A DNA stretch of 64,000 nucleotides from Chitinophaga costaii (GCF_900094705.1 NZ_FMAR01000002.1:1-64000), one strand, 5' to 3'. Counted from the first letter of the stretch, positions 33,926 to 44,427 are shown. Notes: generated from the letters alone by a model not told the origin. A program made the numbers and translations.

Positions 33926-35413
33926 CTACAGCTCTTTACGCAGGCGGGCCACCGGGATGTTCAACTGCTCGCGGTATTTGGCTACTGTGCGGCGGGCAAT
34001 GTTATAGCCTTTATCCTGCAGCATTTTTGTTAAGTTTTCATCACTCAGCGGCTTACGTTTATGCTCACCGGCAATGAGGTCTGAAAGAATCTTTTTTACC
34101 TCGCGGGTAGATACTTCCTCTCCGCTGTCGGTAGACAAAGATTCCGAGAAGAAGAATTTGAGGCGGAAGGTGCCGAACTCTGTTTGTACATATTTACTAT
34201 TGGCCACGCGGCTCACGGTGGAAATATCGAGGGAGGTAATGTCGGCGATATCTTTCAGGATCATTGGGCGCATGGAGGTTTCGTCGCCGGTAATGAAGAA
34301 ATCGTGCTGATAGTTCATGATAGCTTCCATGGTGGAGAGCAGGGTGTGCTGGCGCTGTTTAATGGCATCGATAAACCATTTGGCTGCATCTATTTTTTGT
34401 TTGATGAACAGCACTGCCTCTTTTTGGCGCCGATCTTTTTTGTCGCCGCGATCGTACTCTTTCAGCATTTCCCGGTAACCTTCTGAAATGCGCAGGTCTG
34501 GTGCGTTTTTAGAGTTCAGGGTAAGCTCTAGTTTGCCACTATTGTTGAAGATGAAGAAGTCTGGCAGCACATAACTTTCGGCCTTATTCATGTTTGAATA
34601 ATTGCCGCCAGGCTTGGGATTTAGGCGTATAATCTGACTGATGGATTCTTTGAGGTCTTCATCATTCAGGTTCAGCGATTTCTGTATTTTCTCGTAGTGT
34701 TTTTTGGTAAATTCGTCGAAATAATTGCCCAGGATGGAAATGGCGGTGATCACGCCGGGATCGTCCTGGTTTTTACGATGTAACTGTAGCAGCAAGCACT
34801 CTTTCAGATCTGCGCAACACACGCCTGCAGGATCAAATTCCTGGATTTTTTTGATCAATATGCGGATCTCGTCTTCGTCGGTATCGATATTTTGCGAAAA
34901 GGAAAGGTCGTCTACGATGGCGCTGATTTCGCGGCGCAGATAGCCGTCGTCATCAATGCTACCGATGATCTGCTCGGCAATGGCAGACTGCCGCTCTTCC
35001 AGTTCCAGCATGCCCAACTGCTCCAGCAAATGCTCATGAAAAGAGGTTTCTACCTTTACCGGGATCGTTTTGTTTTCATCCTGTTCGGGATAATTATCAT
35101 TGCGCAGTTTGTAATCGGCGATGTCGTCGTCGCCATCGCTTACATACTCAGAGATGTCGATGTTGTCGTATTCATTTTCGCTGCCATCTGGTTCAAACTC
35201 TTCTTCGCCATTTTCTTCAAATTCTTCAGGCGCGTCTTTAAATTCATCTTCATGCTGTTCGTCCTCACCATACTCCAGAGCTGGATTTTCTTCCAGCTCC
35301 TCCTTTATGCGCTCTTCCAGGTTGACAGTCGGTACCTGCAACAGTTTCATTAGCTGAATCTGTTGGGGTGACAACTTTTGTAATAATTTTTGTTGCTGGG
35401 TTTGTTTTAACAT
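33926..35413 (-). CDS. rpoN: RNA polymerase sigma-54 factor
   Basis: 495 aa. The Gln/Leu-rich activator-interacting region I (LSPQQIQLMKLLQVPTVNLEERIKEELEENPAL), a strongly acidic region II (about 50-110), the core-binding region, and the C-terminal RpoN box ARRTVAKYREQL with the GLLN-like end identify sigma-54. It recognises -24/-12 promoters and requires enhancer-binding ATPases; none is encoded in this window. Followed by the PAP2-like gene. Confidence 0.97.
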   Translation of the reverse strand: MLKQTQQQKLLQKLSPQQIQLMKLLQVPTVNLEERIKEELEENPALEYGEDEQHEDEFKDAPEEFEENGEEEFEPDGSENEYDNIDISEYVSDGDDDIADYKLRNDNYPEQDENKTIPVKVETSFHEHLLEQLGMLELEERQSAIAEQIIGSIDDDGYLRREISAIVDDLSFSQNIDTDEDEIRILIKKIQEFDPAGVCCADLKECLLLQLHRKNQDDPGVITAISILGNYFDEFTKKHYEKIQKSLNLNDEDLKESISQIIRLNPKPGGNYSNMNKAESYVLPDFFIFNNSGKLELTLNSKNAPDLRISEGYREMLKEYDRGDKKDRRQKEAVLFIKQKIDAAKWFIDAIKQRQHTLLSTMEAIMNYQHDFFITGDETSMRPMILKDIADITSLDISTVSRVANSKYVQTEFGTFRLKFFFSESLSTDSGEEVSTREVKKILSDLIAGEHKRKPLSDENLTKMLQDKGYNIARRTVAKYREQLNIPVARLRKEL

Positions 35414-35488
35414 AATCTCTTTCTAACGACAATATTAACAACTAGATATCTTTTCATGGTAACCGTTGCTGTTTGGGCCGTTAAAGGC

Positions 35489-36109
35489 TTACATTCCGGT
35501 ATCGTTTATTTCAAAATCAAGTTCTGGCTGGTCGTAGTTCAAACGGAACGACTTGCGGTGGTAGCGGGTTTCACCGTGTTCCCGGAGGGCATTTCGATGT
35601 ACCAGGGTACCATACCCCTTATTTTCGTGCCATCCGAACTGTGGGTGTTCCAGGTGCAGGGCCTGCATGTAAGCATCGCGGTAAGTTTTGGCCAGGACCG
35701 ATGCGGCGGCGATAGCGGTATATAGACCATCTCCCCGTATAATGCAGGCGTGCGGCACATTCCGGTACGGAGTAAAACGGTTGCCATCTACCAATACGAG
35801 AGCCGGCTGTTGCTGTAACTTATCCAGGGCCAGGTGCATGGCTTTAAAAGATGCTTTCAGAATATTGATTCGATCTATCTCCTCATTATCAACACTGGCT
35901 ACTGCGTAACAAATGGCTTTGGCTTCAATAACTTGTCTTACTTCTTCCCGGTGTGCAGGTTTCATTTGTTTGGAATCGTTGAGCAGGGGGTGTTTAAACC
36001 GGGGAGGCAAAATAACTGCCGCCGCAAACACCGGCCCTGCCAGGCAACCCCTGCCGGCTTCATCGCAGCCAGCTTCTATAACTCCTTTCTGATAATACGA
36101 TTTCAGCAA
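35489..36109 (-). CDS. rnhB: Ribonuclease HII
   Basis: 206 aa. GCDEAGRGCLAGPVFAAAVIL carries the first two acidic active-site residues; ALVLVDGNRF the third, and AAASVLAKTYRDAYM with the closing Asp. Length is normal. It removes ribonucleotides from DNA and RNA primers. Single gene upstream of rpoN by 75 bases. Confidence 0.95.
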   Translation of the reverse strand: MLKSYYQKGVIEAGCDEAGRGCLAGPVFAAAVILPPRFKHPLLNDSKQMKPAHREEVRQVIEAKAICYAVASVDNEEIDRINILKASFKAMHLALDKLQQQPALVLVDGNRFTPYRNVPHACIIRGDGLYTAIAAASVLAKTYRDAYMQALHLEHPQFGWHENKGYGTLVHRNALREHGETRYHRKSFRLNYDQPELDFEINDTGM

Positions 36110-36169
36110 TTTCAGTGTGTTTCTGTAAAAGTAAAATTACAAAAATCACCTACAGGAACAGCAGTTCTT

Positions 36170-36628
36170 TTATTTATCCTTTTTTGTACTGTCCTGGTCG
36201 GAAAATGTTTCCCGGATGCCCTGTTTAATGCGGTCCCAGGCCCGGTTACTTTTAGTTAACAACAAATTTGCTCCTGTTTTAGTTTCCTCCCATTTGTCGC
36301 CGCTACTCTGTTGCACATCGTCTATTTTACGGGAAAGGACATCATGCCAGTGCTGTAGTTTTTGTTTAGTATCGGCGGTTTTTGCAGCACCATCTTCTTT
36401 CAGGTCTCCCATTTTTTTATCAACCTTATCCAGCTGCTCCTGTAAAGCGGCCTTCACACTGTCTTTTTGCATGGCAAGATAATCGCCAGTGTTCTGGGCA
36501 GCTGATTTCAGGTTTTGTCCTGCTTTTTCCACATTTTCTTTCGCCTTTTCCTTTTGCTCTTGCTGGGCTTTGTTTTCCTGACAGGCAAATAATAGCACTG
36601 AGAGGACTAATAATAAACTCTTCTTCAT
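36170..36628 (-). CDS. Coiled-coil lipoprotein
   Basis: 152 aa from the ATG at 36628, chosen because it starts a lipoprotein signal (MKKSLLLVLSVLLFAC, lipid-attachment Cys16); the open frame upstream lacks such a signal. The mature part is almost wholly helical, charged and rich in Lys, Glu and Gln, with apparent heptads (about 17-110). No domain recognised. Presumably anchored in the envelope; could be a structural or stress-related protein. Confidence 0.65.
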   Translation of the reverse strand: MKKSLLLVLSVLLFACQENKAQQEQKEKAKENVEKAGQNLKSAAQNTGDYLAMQKDSVKAALQEQLDKVDKKMGDLKEDGAAKTADTKQKLQHWHDVLSRKIDDVQQSSGDKWEETKTGANLLLTKSNRAWDRIKQGIRETFSDQDSTKKDK

Positions 36629-36827
36629 AGTATTAAGCAGTAATTGAATCACGTACGTATATAATAAATTTTTATTCGTTGAAATTAGTGTTACCCGCGC
36701 GTTTATAGGCAAATGGCATTCCAAAAAGCTGCGCCTGCTATTATTTCTTCAATTTACATTACTTGCCCTTGCTACCAACGAGATATCCACGAAAAAAAGT
36801 AGTTTGCCTCCATAAAAAATCCCCATC

Positions 36828-39002
36828 ATGAAGAAAATTTTATCCCTATTACTCCTCCTGCTGGCTGCACAGATTGTCCGCGCAGATGAAGGTATGTGGC
36901 TGCCCTACCTTTTAGAACAACAAACCTACAACGATATGGTGAAACGTGGGCTGAAACTCACCAAGGAACAATTATATAGCATTAACAAAGCTTCCATTAA
37001 AGACGCCGTGATCATCTTCGGCGGTGGCTGCACCGGAGAGATCGTGAGCAATGAAGGCCTCATCTTCACCAATCACCATTGCGGTTATAGCGCTGTGGCG
37101 GCGGCCAGCACCATGGAGCATAATTACCTTAAAGATGGTTTTTATGCACAGAGCAAACAACAGGAAATCCCTTCCAAAAATTTATCCATTCAGTTCCTAG
37201 TTCGCGTGGAAGATGTAACGGCGCAAATGAACGAGGTTCTCAAGGACCTGAGTGGTGCACAACGCACGGATGCCCAGCAAAAAAAAGCCTCCGAATTGGT
37301 TACCAAGGCTACAGAAGGCACCGGTTATGAAGCGCTGGTAAGCCCACAGTTTAAGGGCAACCAATTTCTGTTATTCGTGTATGAACGTTTTAAAGACATC
37401 CGGCTGGTAGGCGTTCCGGCAGAAAGCATCGGTAAGTTTGGCGGCGATACGGACAACTGGGAATGGCCCCGCCACACTGGCGACTTTTCCGTGTTCCGCG
37501 TATACACCGATAAAAATGGCAAACCCGCCGACTATAGTGCCGACAACATCCCCATGAAACCAAAATACTTCCTCCCGGTATCTACCAAGGGTGTTAAGGA
37601 AGGCGATTATGCCATGATCTTCGGATTTCCCTGAGGAACCAATCGCTATGAAACATCATTCGGCGTGAACCTGAAAACCACCACCGAAAATCCTGCCATT
37701 GTAAACCTGCGCGATGTGCGCCTGAAGGCGATGTTAGCGCAGATGAAAAAAGACCCGGCTGTACGTTTAAAACTAGCTTCCTACTATGCCGGCGTTGCCA
37801 ACTATTGGAAATTTTATGACGGCGAAAGCAAGCAACTGCTGAAATACAATGTGGAAAGCCAGAAGAAAAAACAGGAGGCTGCCTTTAATCAATGGGCGCA
37901 GGACAAACCAGCATATGCCCATATATTTTCCGATTACGCCAAGGCATACGATGAATGGAAGCCCTACGTGAAGCAGCGCGTGTACATAGGGGAAGGTATC
38001 CTAGGTTCGCCCCTGGCGGCATTTGCGGCCAACCTGATGTTGCTTGAACGCGCCCTTACTACAACTGGTGCGCCGGCAGACGCACTGCCCAAAGCCCTCG
38101 TCACCGTTGGGGAGGCTCGCAAAACTTTACTGGAAAGTGAAGACCGCCCCAGCGATCAGGAAATAATTGCGGCTACCGCCCACCTGTTTTACACGGATAT
38201 CCCCAAGGATCAGCAGCCCATTGGTTTCTTCGAAAACATACGCAGCAAATTCGGTGATCTCAATGACAACAATACCTGGCGTATATGGGCCGCCGCTCTT
38301 ATGAACAATACTTTTATCCTGAACGATAAAAAGTGGAATGATTTCGTTGCCCATCCCGACGCTGTAACCCTGCAACAAGATCCGGCCTTTGCCTATGCAG
38401 ATGCTTTCCTTAAAAATTATTACAGTAAGTACCAACCCATTTTTGCCCTGTTTACTTCCCGTAATCAGGACCTGGGCCGCGCCTACTTAAAAGGTGTGAT
38501 GGAAATGGAACCGAACAAACAACGTTATCCCGATGCCACATCCACGATGCGTGTTACATACGGCAACGTAAAGGCTTACAGTCCACGCGATGCCGTGCAC
38601 TATGACTATGCCTGCACCATGGCGGGCGTGATGGAAAAATATGTGCCGGGCGATTATGAATTTGATTTACCATCCGACTTAATAGACCTGTATAAAAAGA
38701 AGGATTTCGGCCCTTACAAAGACGCGGAGCACAATGATATGGTGGTATGTTTTATTACCACCAACGATATTACCGGCGGCAATTCCGGTTCTCCCGTATT
38801 GAATGGTAATGGAGAGCTGATCGGGCTGGCCTTCGATGGCAATTATGAGGCGCTCAGCCATAAGATCCAGTTTGATCCGGTGTACAACCGCACCATCTGT
38901 GTGGATGTACGCTATGTGCTGTGGTGCATTGATAAACTCGGCGGCGCCAAAAACCTGATCAATGAGCTAAAATTAAGTGGGGGCGCTGTAGTTAAGAAAT
39001 AG
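36828..39002 (+). pseudogene. S46 family dipeptidyl-peptidase (DPP7/DPP11-like), interrupted by in-frame TGA
   Basis: Signal peptide (MKKILSLLLLLLAAQIVRA) then FTNHHCGYSAV with the catalytic His at 83/84, GGDTDNWEWPRHTGDF with the Asp region, and, in the same frame, GGNSGSPV with catalytic Ser653. A single TGA at 37632-37634 follows MIFGFP where intact family members have Gly (GFPGxTNRY), a one-base change from GGA. Downstream G T N R Y E T resumes the family in frame, with a possible restart at 37665. FDG at 669-671 resembles the DPP7 type (Gly in the S1 pocket, hydrophobic P1) rather than DPP11 (Arg). If real, the protein lacks its catalytic Ser. Confidence 0.8.
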
Positions 39003-39019
39003 CCTTCCCTCTAATCTAT

Positions 39020-39064
39020 AACAAAGCCCGGAGATTTCGTAGGTACGAAGTTCCGGGCTTTGTT
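39020..39064. terminator. Bidirectional terminator between S46 gene and NdpA-like gene
   Basis: A 12-bp perfect stem (39021-39032 with 39052-39063) with an 18-base-class loop, between two convergent genes 78 bases apart. It can serve both strands. Confidence 0.8.
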
Positions 39065-39079
39065 GATTATTTTGCGGTA

Positions 39080-40132
39080 TCAGGCCTCGCTATCGAAGAA
39101 TAATTTGTAGTAGTGCATATTCATTTGGTCATCGAATCCCCGCTCTACCATTTCCCGGTTGCCGTGAATGTAAATGTGAAAATTTTTATCAAGTTTAATG
39201 ACTGATTTGAACACTTTGCTTTGTTTCTTCACCGCTGCGTTAGAAATGTCGAAATTATCGGGAAAAGCCTCCTGGTTTTCCCTTTCAAAATGATCGCGGT
39301 AAGATTTAAAAGATTCAATGGCCTCGGGATGGCCCAGTACCTCTTCCGCAAATTCCTCTATCTGGAAATGATCTTTCTCTTTGAAATAGGCCGCAGATTT
39401 GTTCAGCAAATCTGCCTGGTCCATGCGGTTCAGTTCAAACTCGGTAGGTAGTTTATTATGGATAAACTGCTTGCACATATTCACCATATTTTCCGTCTGG
39501 TGATAGCTGTCGGCCCGGCGCTGCACTTGCAGGAAGGCGTCTTTCCAGTACACGGCTTCATTTTGTTTGCTGATGCTATCTACCACGCTCACCTTAAAAC
39601 CCTCTTCCGCTTCGATGTTAAATACCAGGCAGCCCTTATCCAATTTGGATATATTGATACCATCGTCATGGTTTACCTGGTAATTTTCGTCCTGGAGATA
39701 TACTTTAAGGTAGGTATCGCGATTTTCAGACTTAAAGATGCCCACGGCTTCTACCTCCTCCCCGTCTACCTGGCATTTGCTGAAATGAACAATGTATAAC
39801 TCTCCACCTTTTATTTTGGGGTGGGTACTATGCTTATACAAGTGTTTGGCAATGTTCACCGATTGCTCCTGGAAGGTTTCCCGGTCTTCAAAAATGCGGC
39901 GGCAGTATTGATACACCTCATTTAAATTCAGGTCTGCCTCGTGAGTGAAGCGAAAAAATTCTGCGTTGTTGGTAAACGGCTGAATAAAATAACTAAGCAG
40001 CAGGTTACTGATGGTCTCGTCTTCCAGTGCCAGGGGGCTTTGGGAAAATACGAGGGATTCTTCCTTGGAAGCGTTGCCTACCTTGTGAATTGTGAGCTTT
40101 TCAAGATCGTGTATATCGGAAACATGAATCAT
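39080..40132 (-). CDS. NdpA/YejK-family nucleoid-associated protein
   Basis: 350 aa. VYQYCRRIFEDRETFQEQS, GGELYIVHFSKCQVDGEEVEAVGIFKSE and KGCLVFNIEAEEGFKVSVVDS belong to the 37-kDa nucleoid-associated protein family (PF04245) in its Bacteroidota form. Likely a cytoplasmic DNA-associated protein; role undefined. The gene converges on the S46 gene and is divergent from the SMP-30-like gene. Confidence 0.88.
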   Translation of the reverse strand: MIHVSDIHDLEKLTIHKVGNASKEESLVFSQSPLALEDETISNLLLSYFIQPFTNNAEFFRFTHEADLNLNEVYQYCRRIFEDRETFQEQSVNIAKHLYKHSTHPKIKGGELYIVHFSKCQVDGEEVEAVGIFKSENRDTYLKVYLQDENYQVNHDDGINISKLDKGCLVFNIEAEEGFKVSVVDSISKQNEAVYWKDAFLQVQRRADSYHQTENMVNMCKQFIHNKLPTEFELNRMDQADLLNKSAAYFKEKDHFQIEEFAEEVLGHPEAIESFKSYRDHFERENQEAFPDNFDISNAAVKKQSKVFKSVIKLDKNFHIYIHGNREMVERGFDDQMNMHYYKLFFDSEA

Positions 40133-40226
40133 ATGAACTATTTAATATTGCGCCCAGGCCGCCTGGGCTGCAAAAGTATCACCATTTTGCTTATTTTGAT
40201 GGCTGTAAAAAACGCAACGAGAAACT

Positions 40227-41129
40227 ATGAAAAAGGTATCACCATTGCTGCTTGCCGCCTTGCTTTGTGTGGGCGCGGCGCGTTCGCAAAAGCTTACGGA
40301 CGACTTTAACCAGGCCCACGACCTGACGGCAGAAAATATGTTCAGCAAAAATATTGAAGGGCCGAACTTCGACAAATCAGGTAATTTTTACGTGGTAAAC
40401 TTTGAAAAAGATGGCACCATAGGCAAGATCAACCCGAAAGATGGCAAGGGTAAAGTATTTCTCACCCTGCCCGACAGTAGTATTGCCAACGGCATTCACT
40501 TCGACAGCAAGGGCCTCATGTATCTCCCGGATTTTGTGGGCCACAACGTGCTTACCGTAGACATGCGCACCAAAAAGGTTAGTGTGTACTTGCACAACGA
40601 CGAATTTAATCAACCCAATGATCTGTGCTTCATGAAAAATGATATCTTCTTTGCCTCCGATCCCAATTGGAAAGATAATACCGGCCAGATCTGGCGCATA
40701 GAAAAGGGGGAAGCCACCCTGGTGGCCAAGGATATGGGTACTACCAACGGGATAGAATTAAGCCCCGATGAAAAGACACTGTATGTAAATGAAAGCATAC
40801 AACGTAAAGTCTGGAAGTTTGAGGTAGACAAAAAAGGCAACTTGTATCATAAAACGCTCTTCTACCAATTCACCGACGGCGGTATGGACGGTATGAAGTG
40901 CGATAAAAATGGCAACCTGTATATATGTCGCTGGGGCAATGGAGAGATTGTAGTACTTTCTCCCACAGGTAAATTATTCAACACCATCCAATTGCGGGGT
41001 AAGCAATGCAGCAACCTGGTTTTTGGGGGACGCGATGGCCAAACGATTTATGTAACCCTGCAAGACCGTAAATGCATAGAAACGGTGCGGGTAGCTATTC
41101 CTGGCAAGAAATGGGTGAAACCGGAATAA
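40227..41129 (+). CDS. SMP-30/gluconolactonase-like beta-propeller, secreted
   Basis: 300 aa. Signal peptide MKKVSPLLLAALLCVGAARS, then repeated propeller strands: GPNFDKSGNFYVVNF, ANGIHFDSKGLMYLPD, QPNDLCFMKNDIFFASDP, TNGIELSPDEKTLYVNES and DGMKCDKNGNLYIC. The metal-binding Glu/Asn/Asp positions of SMP-30 enzymes appear (EGP, PND, NGIELSPDE). Substrate cannot be read from sequence; a periplasmic lactonase is likely. Single gene with a strong terminator. Confidence 0.88.
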   Translation: MKKVSPLLLAALLCVGAARSQKLTDDFNQAHDLTAENMFSKNIEGPNFDKSGNFYVVNFEKDGTIGKINPKDGKGKVFLTLPDSSIANGIHFDSKGLMYLPDFVGHNVLTVDMRTKKVSVYLHNDEFNQPNDLCFMKNDIFFASDPNWKDNTGQIWRIEKGEATLVAKDMGTTNGIELSPDEKTLYVNESIQRKVWKFEVDKKGNLYHKTLFYQFTDGGMDGMKCDKNGNLYICRWGNGEIVVLSPTGKLFNTIQLRGKQCSNLVFGGRDGQTIYVTLQDRKCIETVRVAIPGKKWVKPE

Positions 41130-41150
41130 GGAATTAATAAAAGAAAATAC

Positions 41151-41186
41151 AAAGGGTGTATCGTGCAAAACGGTACACCCTTTTTT
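41151..41186 (+). terminator. Terminator of the SMP-30-like gene (possibly bidirectional with fabG)
   Basis: A 10-bp stem AAAGGGTGTA/TACACCCTTT (41151-41160 with 41174-41183) with further T on the right side, 22 bases after the stop. Confidence 0.85.
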
Positions 41187-41205
41187 ATGATAGTCTGTTT
41201 TAACA

Positions 41206-41955
41206 CTAGATGTTAAGTCCCCCACACACACTCAGTACCTGCCCGGTGAGGTAGGCGCCCATGTTGCTGGCCAGGAACAGGCAACTGTTTGCAATATCTT
41301 CAGCCGTACCGAAGCGTCCCAAGGGAATTTTCTCCATGTAGCTACTCTGGCCTTCACCATCTTTGAGGTAGTGGGTCATATCGGTTTCTACGAATCCGGG
41401 GGCAATGGCGTTGCAACGGATATTGCGGCTGCCCAGCTCTTTTGCTACGGACTTAGTGAAACCAATGATGCCGGCCTTAGAAGCGGCGTAGCTGCTCTGA
41501 CCTGCATTGCCCTGGATGCCGATAATGGAACTCATGTTAATGATAACCCCACTGCGGGCTTTCATCATAGGACGGATTACCTGTTTGGTCATATTGAAAA
41601 CGCTTTTCAAGTTAATGTCCATTACTTCGTCCCACTGTTCAGGACTCATGCGCAGCAGCAAATTATCTTTAGAAATACCGGCGTTGTTCACGCAGATATC
41701 AATGGCGTTAAAATCTTTGAGTACTTCCGTGACCAGCGTTTCGCATTCAGCGTAAATACCTGCATTTGATTTATAAGCCTTCGCTTTAACACCAAATGCT
41801 TGCAGCTTTTGTTCCAGGGCCTTAGCCTTTTCATCGGAGCTTACATAGGTGAACGCCACGTGGGCGCCATGCTCCGCGAATTTCAAGACAATGCCTTCTC
41901 CGATACCCCGGCTGGCGCCCGTTACAATTGCTACTTTGTTCTCCAATAATTTCAT
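41206..41955 (-). CDS. fabG: 3-oxoacyl-[acyl-carrier-protein] reductase
   Basis: 249 aa short-chain dehydrogenase. Cofactor motif GASRGIGEG near the N-terminus, INNAGI at about 88-92, catalytic Ser (MSSIIG) and YAASKAG (Tyr-x3-Lys), and the C-terminal YLTGQVLSVCGGLNI all fit FabG. It reduces 3-ketoacyl-ACP with NADPH in fatty-acid elongation. Its position next to GH3 and lptB suggests an envelope-linked cluster on the minus strand, although gaps and no shared promoter are evident. Confidence 0.93.
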   Translation of the reverse strand: MKLLENKVAIVTGASRGIGEGIVLKFAEHGAHVAFTYVSSDEKAKALEQKLQAFGVKAKAYKSNAGIYAECETLVTEVLKDFNAIDICVNNAGISKDNLLLRMSPEQWDEVMDINLKSVFNMTKQVIRPMMKARSGVIINMSSIIGIQGNAGQSSYAASKAGIIGFTKSVAKELGSRNIRCNAIAPGFVETDMTHYLKDGEGQSSYMEKIPLGRFGTAEDIANSCLFLASNMGAYLTGQVLSVCGGLNI

Positions 41956-41998
41956 AATAATTCGTGTAGTTATAGGTTATAGCCACCCGCTCCCGGAG

Positions 41999-43522
41999 CT
42001 ATTGTTGCTGTGAAAATGTAAGTATTTCTTCTACAAAATTTCGTTCATTATTCAGTCTTGGCACTTTGTGTTGGCCACCTAGTTTGCCTTTGCTCTTCAG
42101 CCATTCGGTAAAGGTGCCTTCTTTCATGACATGTACTAGCGGTGCAGATAAAGCTATGTTTTTATAACGCTTCGCTTCGTAGTCGGAATTATGTTGCTTC
42201 AGTGTGTTGTCTAGTACTTCAAGGAAATGATCCAGGCTATCGGGCGGATTGGCGAATTCTATCAACCATTCGTGGCCTCCATTTTTGCCTTCGGAAAAAT
42301 ACACGGGCGCTGCCGTATAATCGTTCACGACAGCGCCGGTAGCTTCGCTGGCAGCGGCAATAGCCTGGTCTGAATTGTCTACAATCAGTTCTTCCCCGAA
42401 AGCGTTGATGAAAGATTTGGTGCGCCCGCTTACTTTAATGCGGTAAGGAGAGAGCGAAACAAACTGGATGGTATCGCCTACCAGGTAGCGCCACAAGCCG
42501 CCATTGGTACTAATAATAAGGGCATAATTTTTACCGGTTTCTACCTCGTTCAATTGCAAGGTGCGGGGTTCCGGTAGGCCATATTCTTCCATGGGCATGA
42601 ACTCGTAAAAAATGCCATGGTTCAGGAATAATAGCAGGCCCTCTTCACCAATCAGGTCTTGGGCGGCAAAAAAGCCTTCTGAGGCATTGTACGTTTCCTG
42701 ATAATACATACCAGGTTTGCGGATCACCCTTTTAAACTGCTCCCGGTAAGGTTTAAAACTCACCCCCCCGTGCATGTACAATTCTATGTTGGGCCACACG
42801 TCGGCTAGGTTGTCTGTGCCGGTGAGTTCAAAGATACGTTTGATCAATACCAGCGTCCAGGTAGGAACGCCGGCGATGGAAGTTACATTTTCATGAATCA
42901 CGGCATTGGCCATGCGTTCTATCTTCTCCTCCCATTCGTCCATCAAGGCGATAGACAGGTCTGGTGTGCGGATCATATTGCCGTAAAAGGGCATGTTCTG
43001 TAGCATCACGGCGCTCAGGTCGCCATAATAAGAATCGCTGCTGGAGGAAAGTTTGTTTACCTGGTGGCTGCCTCCGATCACAAGCGACTTGCCGGTGAGC
43101 ACGTCGGATTCGGGGAAATTATTATAAAACAGGGAAAGCACATCCCTACCGGCCCGGTAGTGGCATTCATCAAGGCTTTCCACGGTTACTGGAATAAATT
43201 TGCTCTTATCGGCCGTGGTGCCGCTGGACTTGGCAAACCACTTGATCGGGGTATTCCACAAAATGTTTTGCTGACCTTCCATCACACGCTGGATGTAAGG
43301 TTTAATGGTATCATAGGTGTGGATAGGAACGCGCTGCTTGTATTCCTCTATTTTATAAATATTGGAGAAACCATAATGCTTACCGAATTCGGTGTATTGG
43401 GCGGCGCTGATAAGATTTTGAAATACCTGCTGCTGTACTTGCAACGGGTACTGCATAAAATACTCTATGCGTCCCATCCGCAATCTTGCAAGTTGTGACA
43501 AGGCAGGACTTAATATTCTCAT
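41999..43522 (-). CDS. GH3 auxin-responsive promoter-family protein
   Basis: 507 aa, the normal length of bacterial GH3-like proteins. FAKSSGTTADKSKFIPVT (ATP/AMP loop), MHGGVSFKPYREQF, YQETYNASEGFFA and GLWRYLVGDTIQFVS are family motifs; the fold is that of acyl-adenylate-forming enzymes. In plants GH3 joins amino acids to acyl substrates; the bacterial substrate is unknown. On the same strand as lptB (30-base gap) and fabG. Confidence 0.93.
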   Translation of the reverse strand: MRILSPALSQLARLRMGRIEYFMQYPLQVQQQVFQNLISAAQYTEFGKHYGFSNIYKIEEYKQRVPIHTYDTIKPYIQRVMEGQQNILWNTPIKWFAKSSGTTADKSKFIPVTVESLDECHYRAGRDVLSLFYNNFPESDVLTGKSLVIGGSHQVNKLSSSSDSYYGDLSAVMLQNMPFYGNMIRTPDLSIALMDEWEEKIERMANAVIHENVTSIAGVPTWTLVLIKRIFELTGTDNLADVWPNIELYMHGGVSFKPYREQFKRVIRKPGMYYQETYNASEGFFAAQDLIGEEGLLLFLNHGIFYEFMPMEEYGLPEPRTLQLNEVETGKNYALIISTNGGLWRYLVGDTIQFVSLSPYRIKVSGRTKSFINAFGEELIVDNSDQAIAAASEATGAVVNDYTAAPVYFSEGKNGGHEWLIEFANPPDSLDHFLEVLDNTLKQHNSDYEAKRYKNIALSAPLVHVMKEGTFTEWLKSKGKLGGQHKVPRLNNERNFVEEILTFSQQQ

Positions 43523-43552
43523 AAAGGATACAAGTGATAGATTGAAATGTCT

Positions 43553-44317
43553 TTATTGCTGTCTGGCGGCTTCGTCAAGATAGTTCTTACGATGCAGCAC
43601 AAAGTTGTGGCCAAGATACACTTTTCTTACCTGTTCATCGCCCGCCAGTTCCTCGGCAGTGCCGGATTTCAGGATTTTACCTTCGAAAAGCAGGTAAGCG
43701 CGATCGGTGATGGAAAGTGTTTCCTGCACATTATGATCGGTGATCAGAATACCGATGTTCTTGTATTTCAGCTTAGCTACGATGGCTTGGATATCTTCCA
43801 CCGCAATGGGGTCAATGCCCGCGAAGGGTTCATCCAGCAAAATGAACTTCGGATCTACGGCCAGTGCCCGGGCGATCTCCGTACGGCGGCGTTCCCCCCC
43901 GCTCAGCACATCGCCAGGGCTTTTGCGAACATGGGTAAGGTGAAACTCTTCCAGCAGGCTTTCCAATTTCTCCTTTTGTTCGTTTTTTTTCAATTGGGTC
44001 ATTTCCAGTACGGCCGCAATATTATCTTCCACACTAAGTTTACGGAATACGGAAGCCTCCTGAGGTAAATAGCCGATTCCCATCTGGGCCCGTTTGTACA
44101 TGGGCAGTTTGGTAATATTCAGCGTATCCAGGTACACATTGCCCTCATCGGGCTTTATAAGTCCCACCACCATGTAAAATGTGGTGGTTTTGCCAGCGCC
44201 ATTAGGCCCTAACAAACCAACGATCTCACCTTGCTCCACCTCTACGGATACGTGGTTCACCACGGTGCGGGCACCGTATATTTTAACCAATTGATCTGTA
44301 TGAATTTTAAGTCCCAT
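43553..44317 (-). CDS. lptB: LPS export ABC transporter ATP-binding protein
   Basis: 254 aa. [21 protein letters not shown] (Walker A), [17 protein letters not shown] (Q-loop), [15 protein letters not shown] (signature), [13 protein letters not shown] (Walker B) and TDHNVQETL (switch His) match LptB, including its characteristic GER-type signature. With LptF/G it extracts LPS from the inner membrane; those genes are not in the window. Start codon is the ATG before [14 protein letters not shown]. Confidence 0.95.
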   Translation of the reverse strand: MGLKIHTDQLVKIYGARTVVNHVSVEVEQGEIVGLLGPNGAGKTTTFYMVVGLIKPDEGNVYLDTLNITKLPMYKRAQMGIGYLPQEASVFRKLSVEDNIAAVLEMTQLKKNEQKEKLESLLEEFHLTHVRKSPGDVLSGGERRRTEIARALAVDPKFILLDEPFAGIDPIAVEDIQAIVAKLKYKNIGILITDHNVQETLSITDRAYLLFEGKILKSGTAEELAGDEQVRKVYLGHNFVLHRKNYLDEAARQQ

Positions 44318-44364
44318 ATGTTCAAACTCAGCAAAAATAAGAAATAAGTTGAAAGTTAGCCTGG

Positions 44365-44427
44365 TAAGTCCGCGCCGGAAGGGACTTTCGGCCTATAACC
44401 CCCTGTGGCTAGGGGCTTTAACCCCTT
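44365..44427. repeat. Two adjacent hairpins upstream of metF
   Basis: AAGTCC...GGACTT (44367-44388 region) and CCCC...GGGG (44399-44415), with a further CCCC copy, lie in the 204-base divergent gap between lptB and metF, upstream of the metF promoter. They are not attenuators of metF because they precede its promoter. Probably a dispersed intergenic repeat. Confidence 0.4.

Noticed and set aside
36828-39002. TGA read as selenocysteine, Trp or Gly in the S46 gene
   Set aside because: No selenocysteine insertion-like hairpin was evident right after the TGA and TGA ends other genes such as comF; family residue is Gly, explained by one base change.
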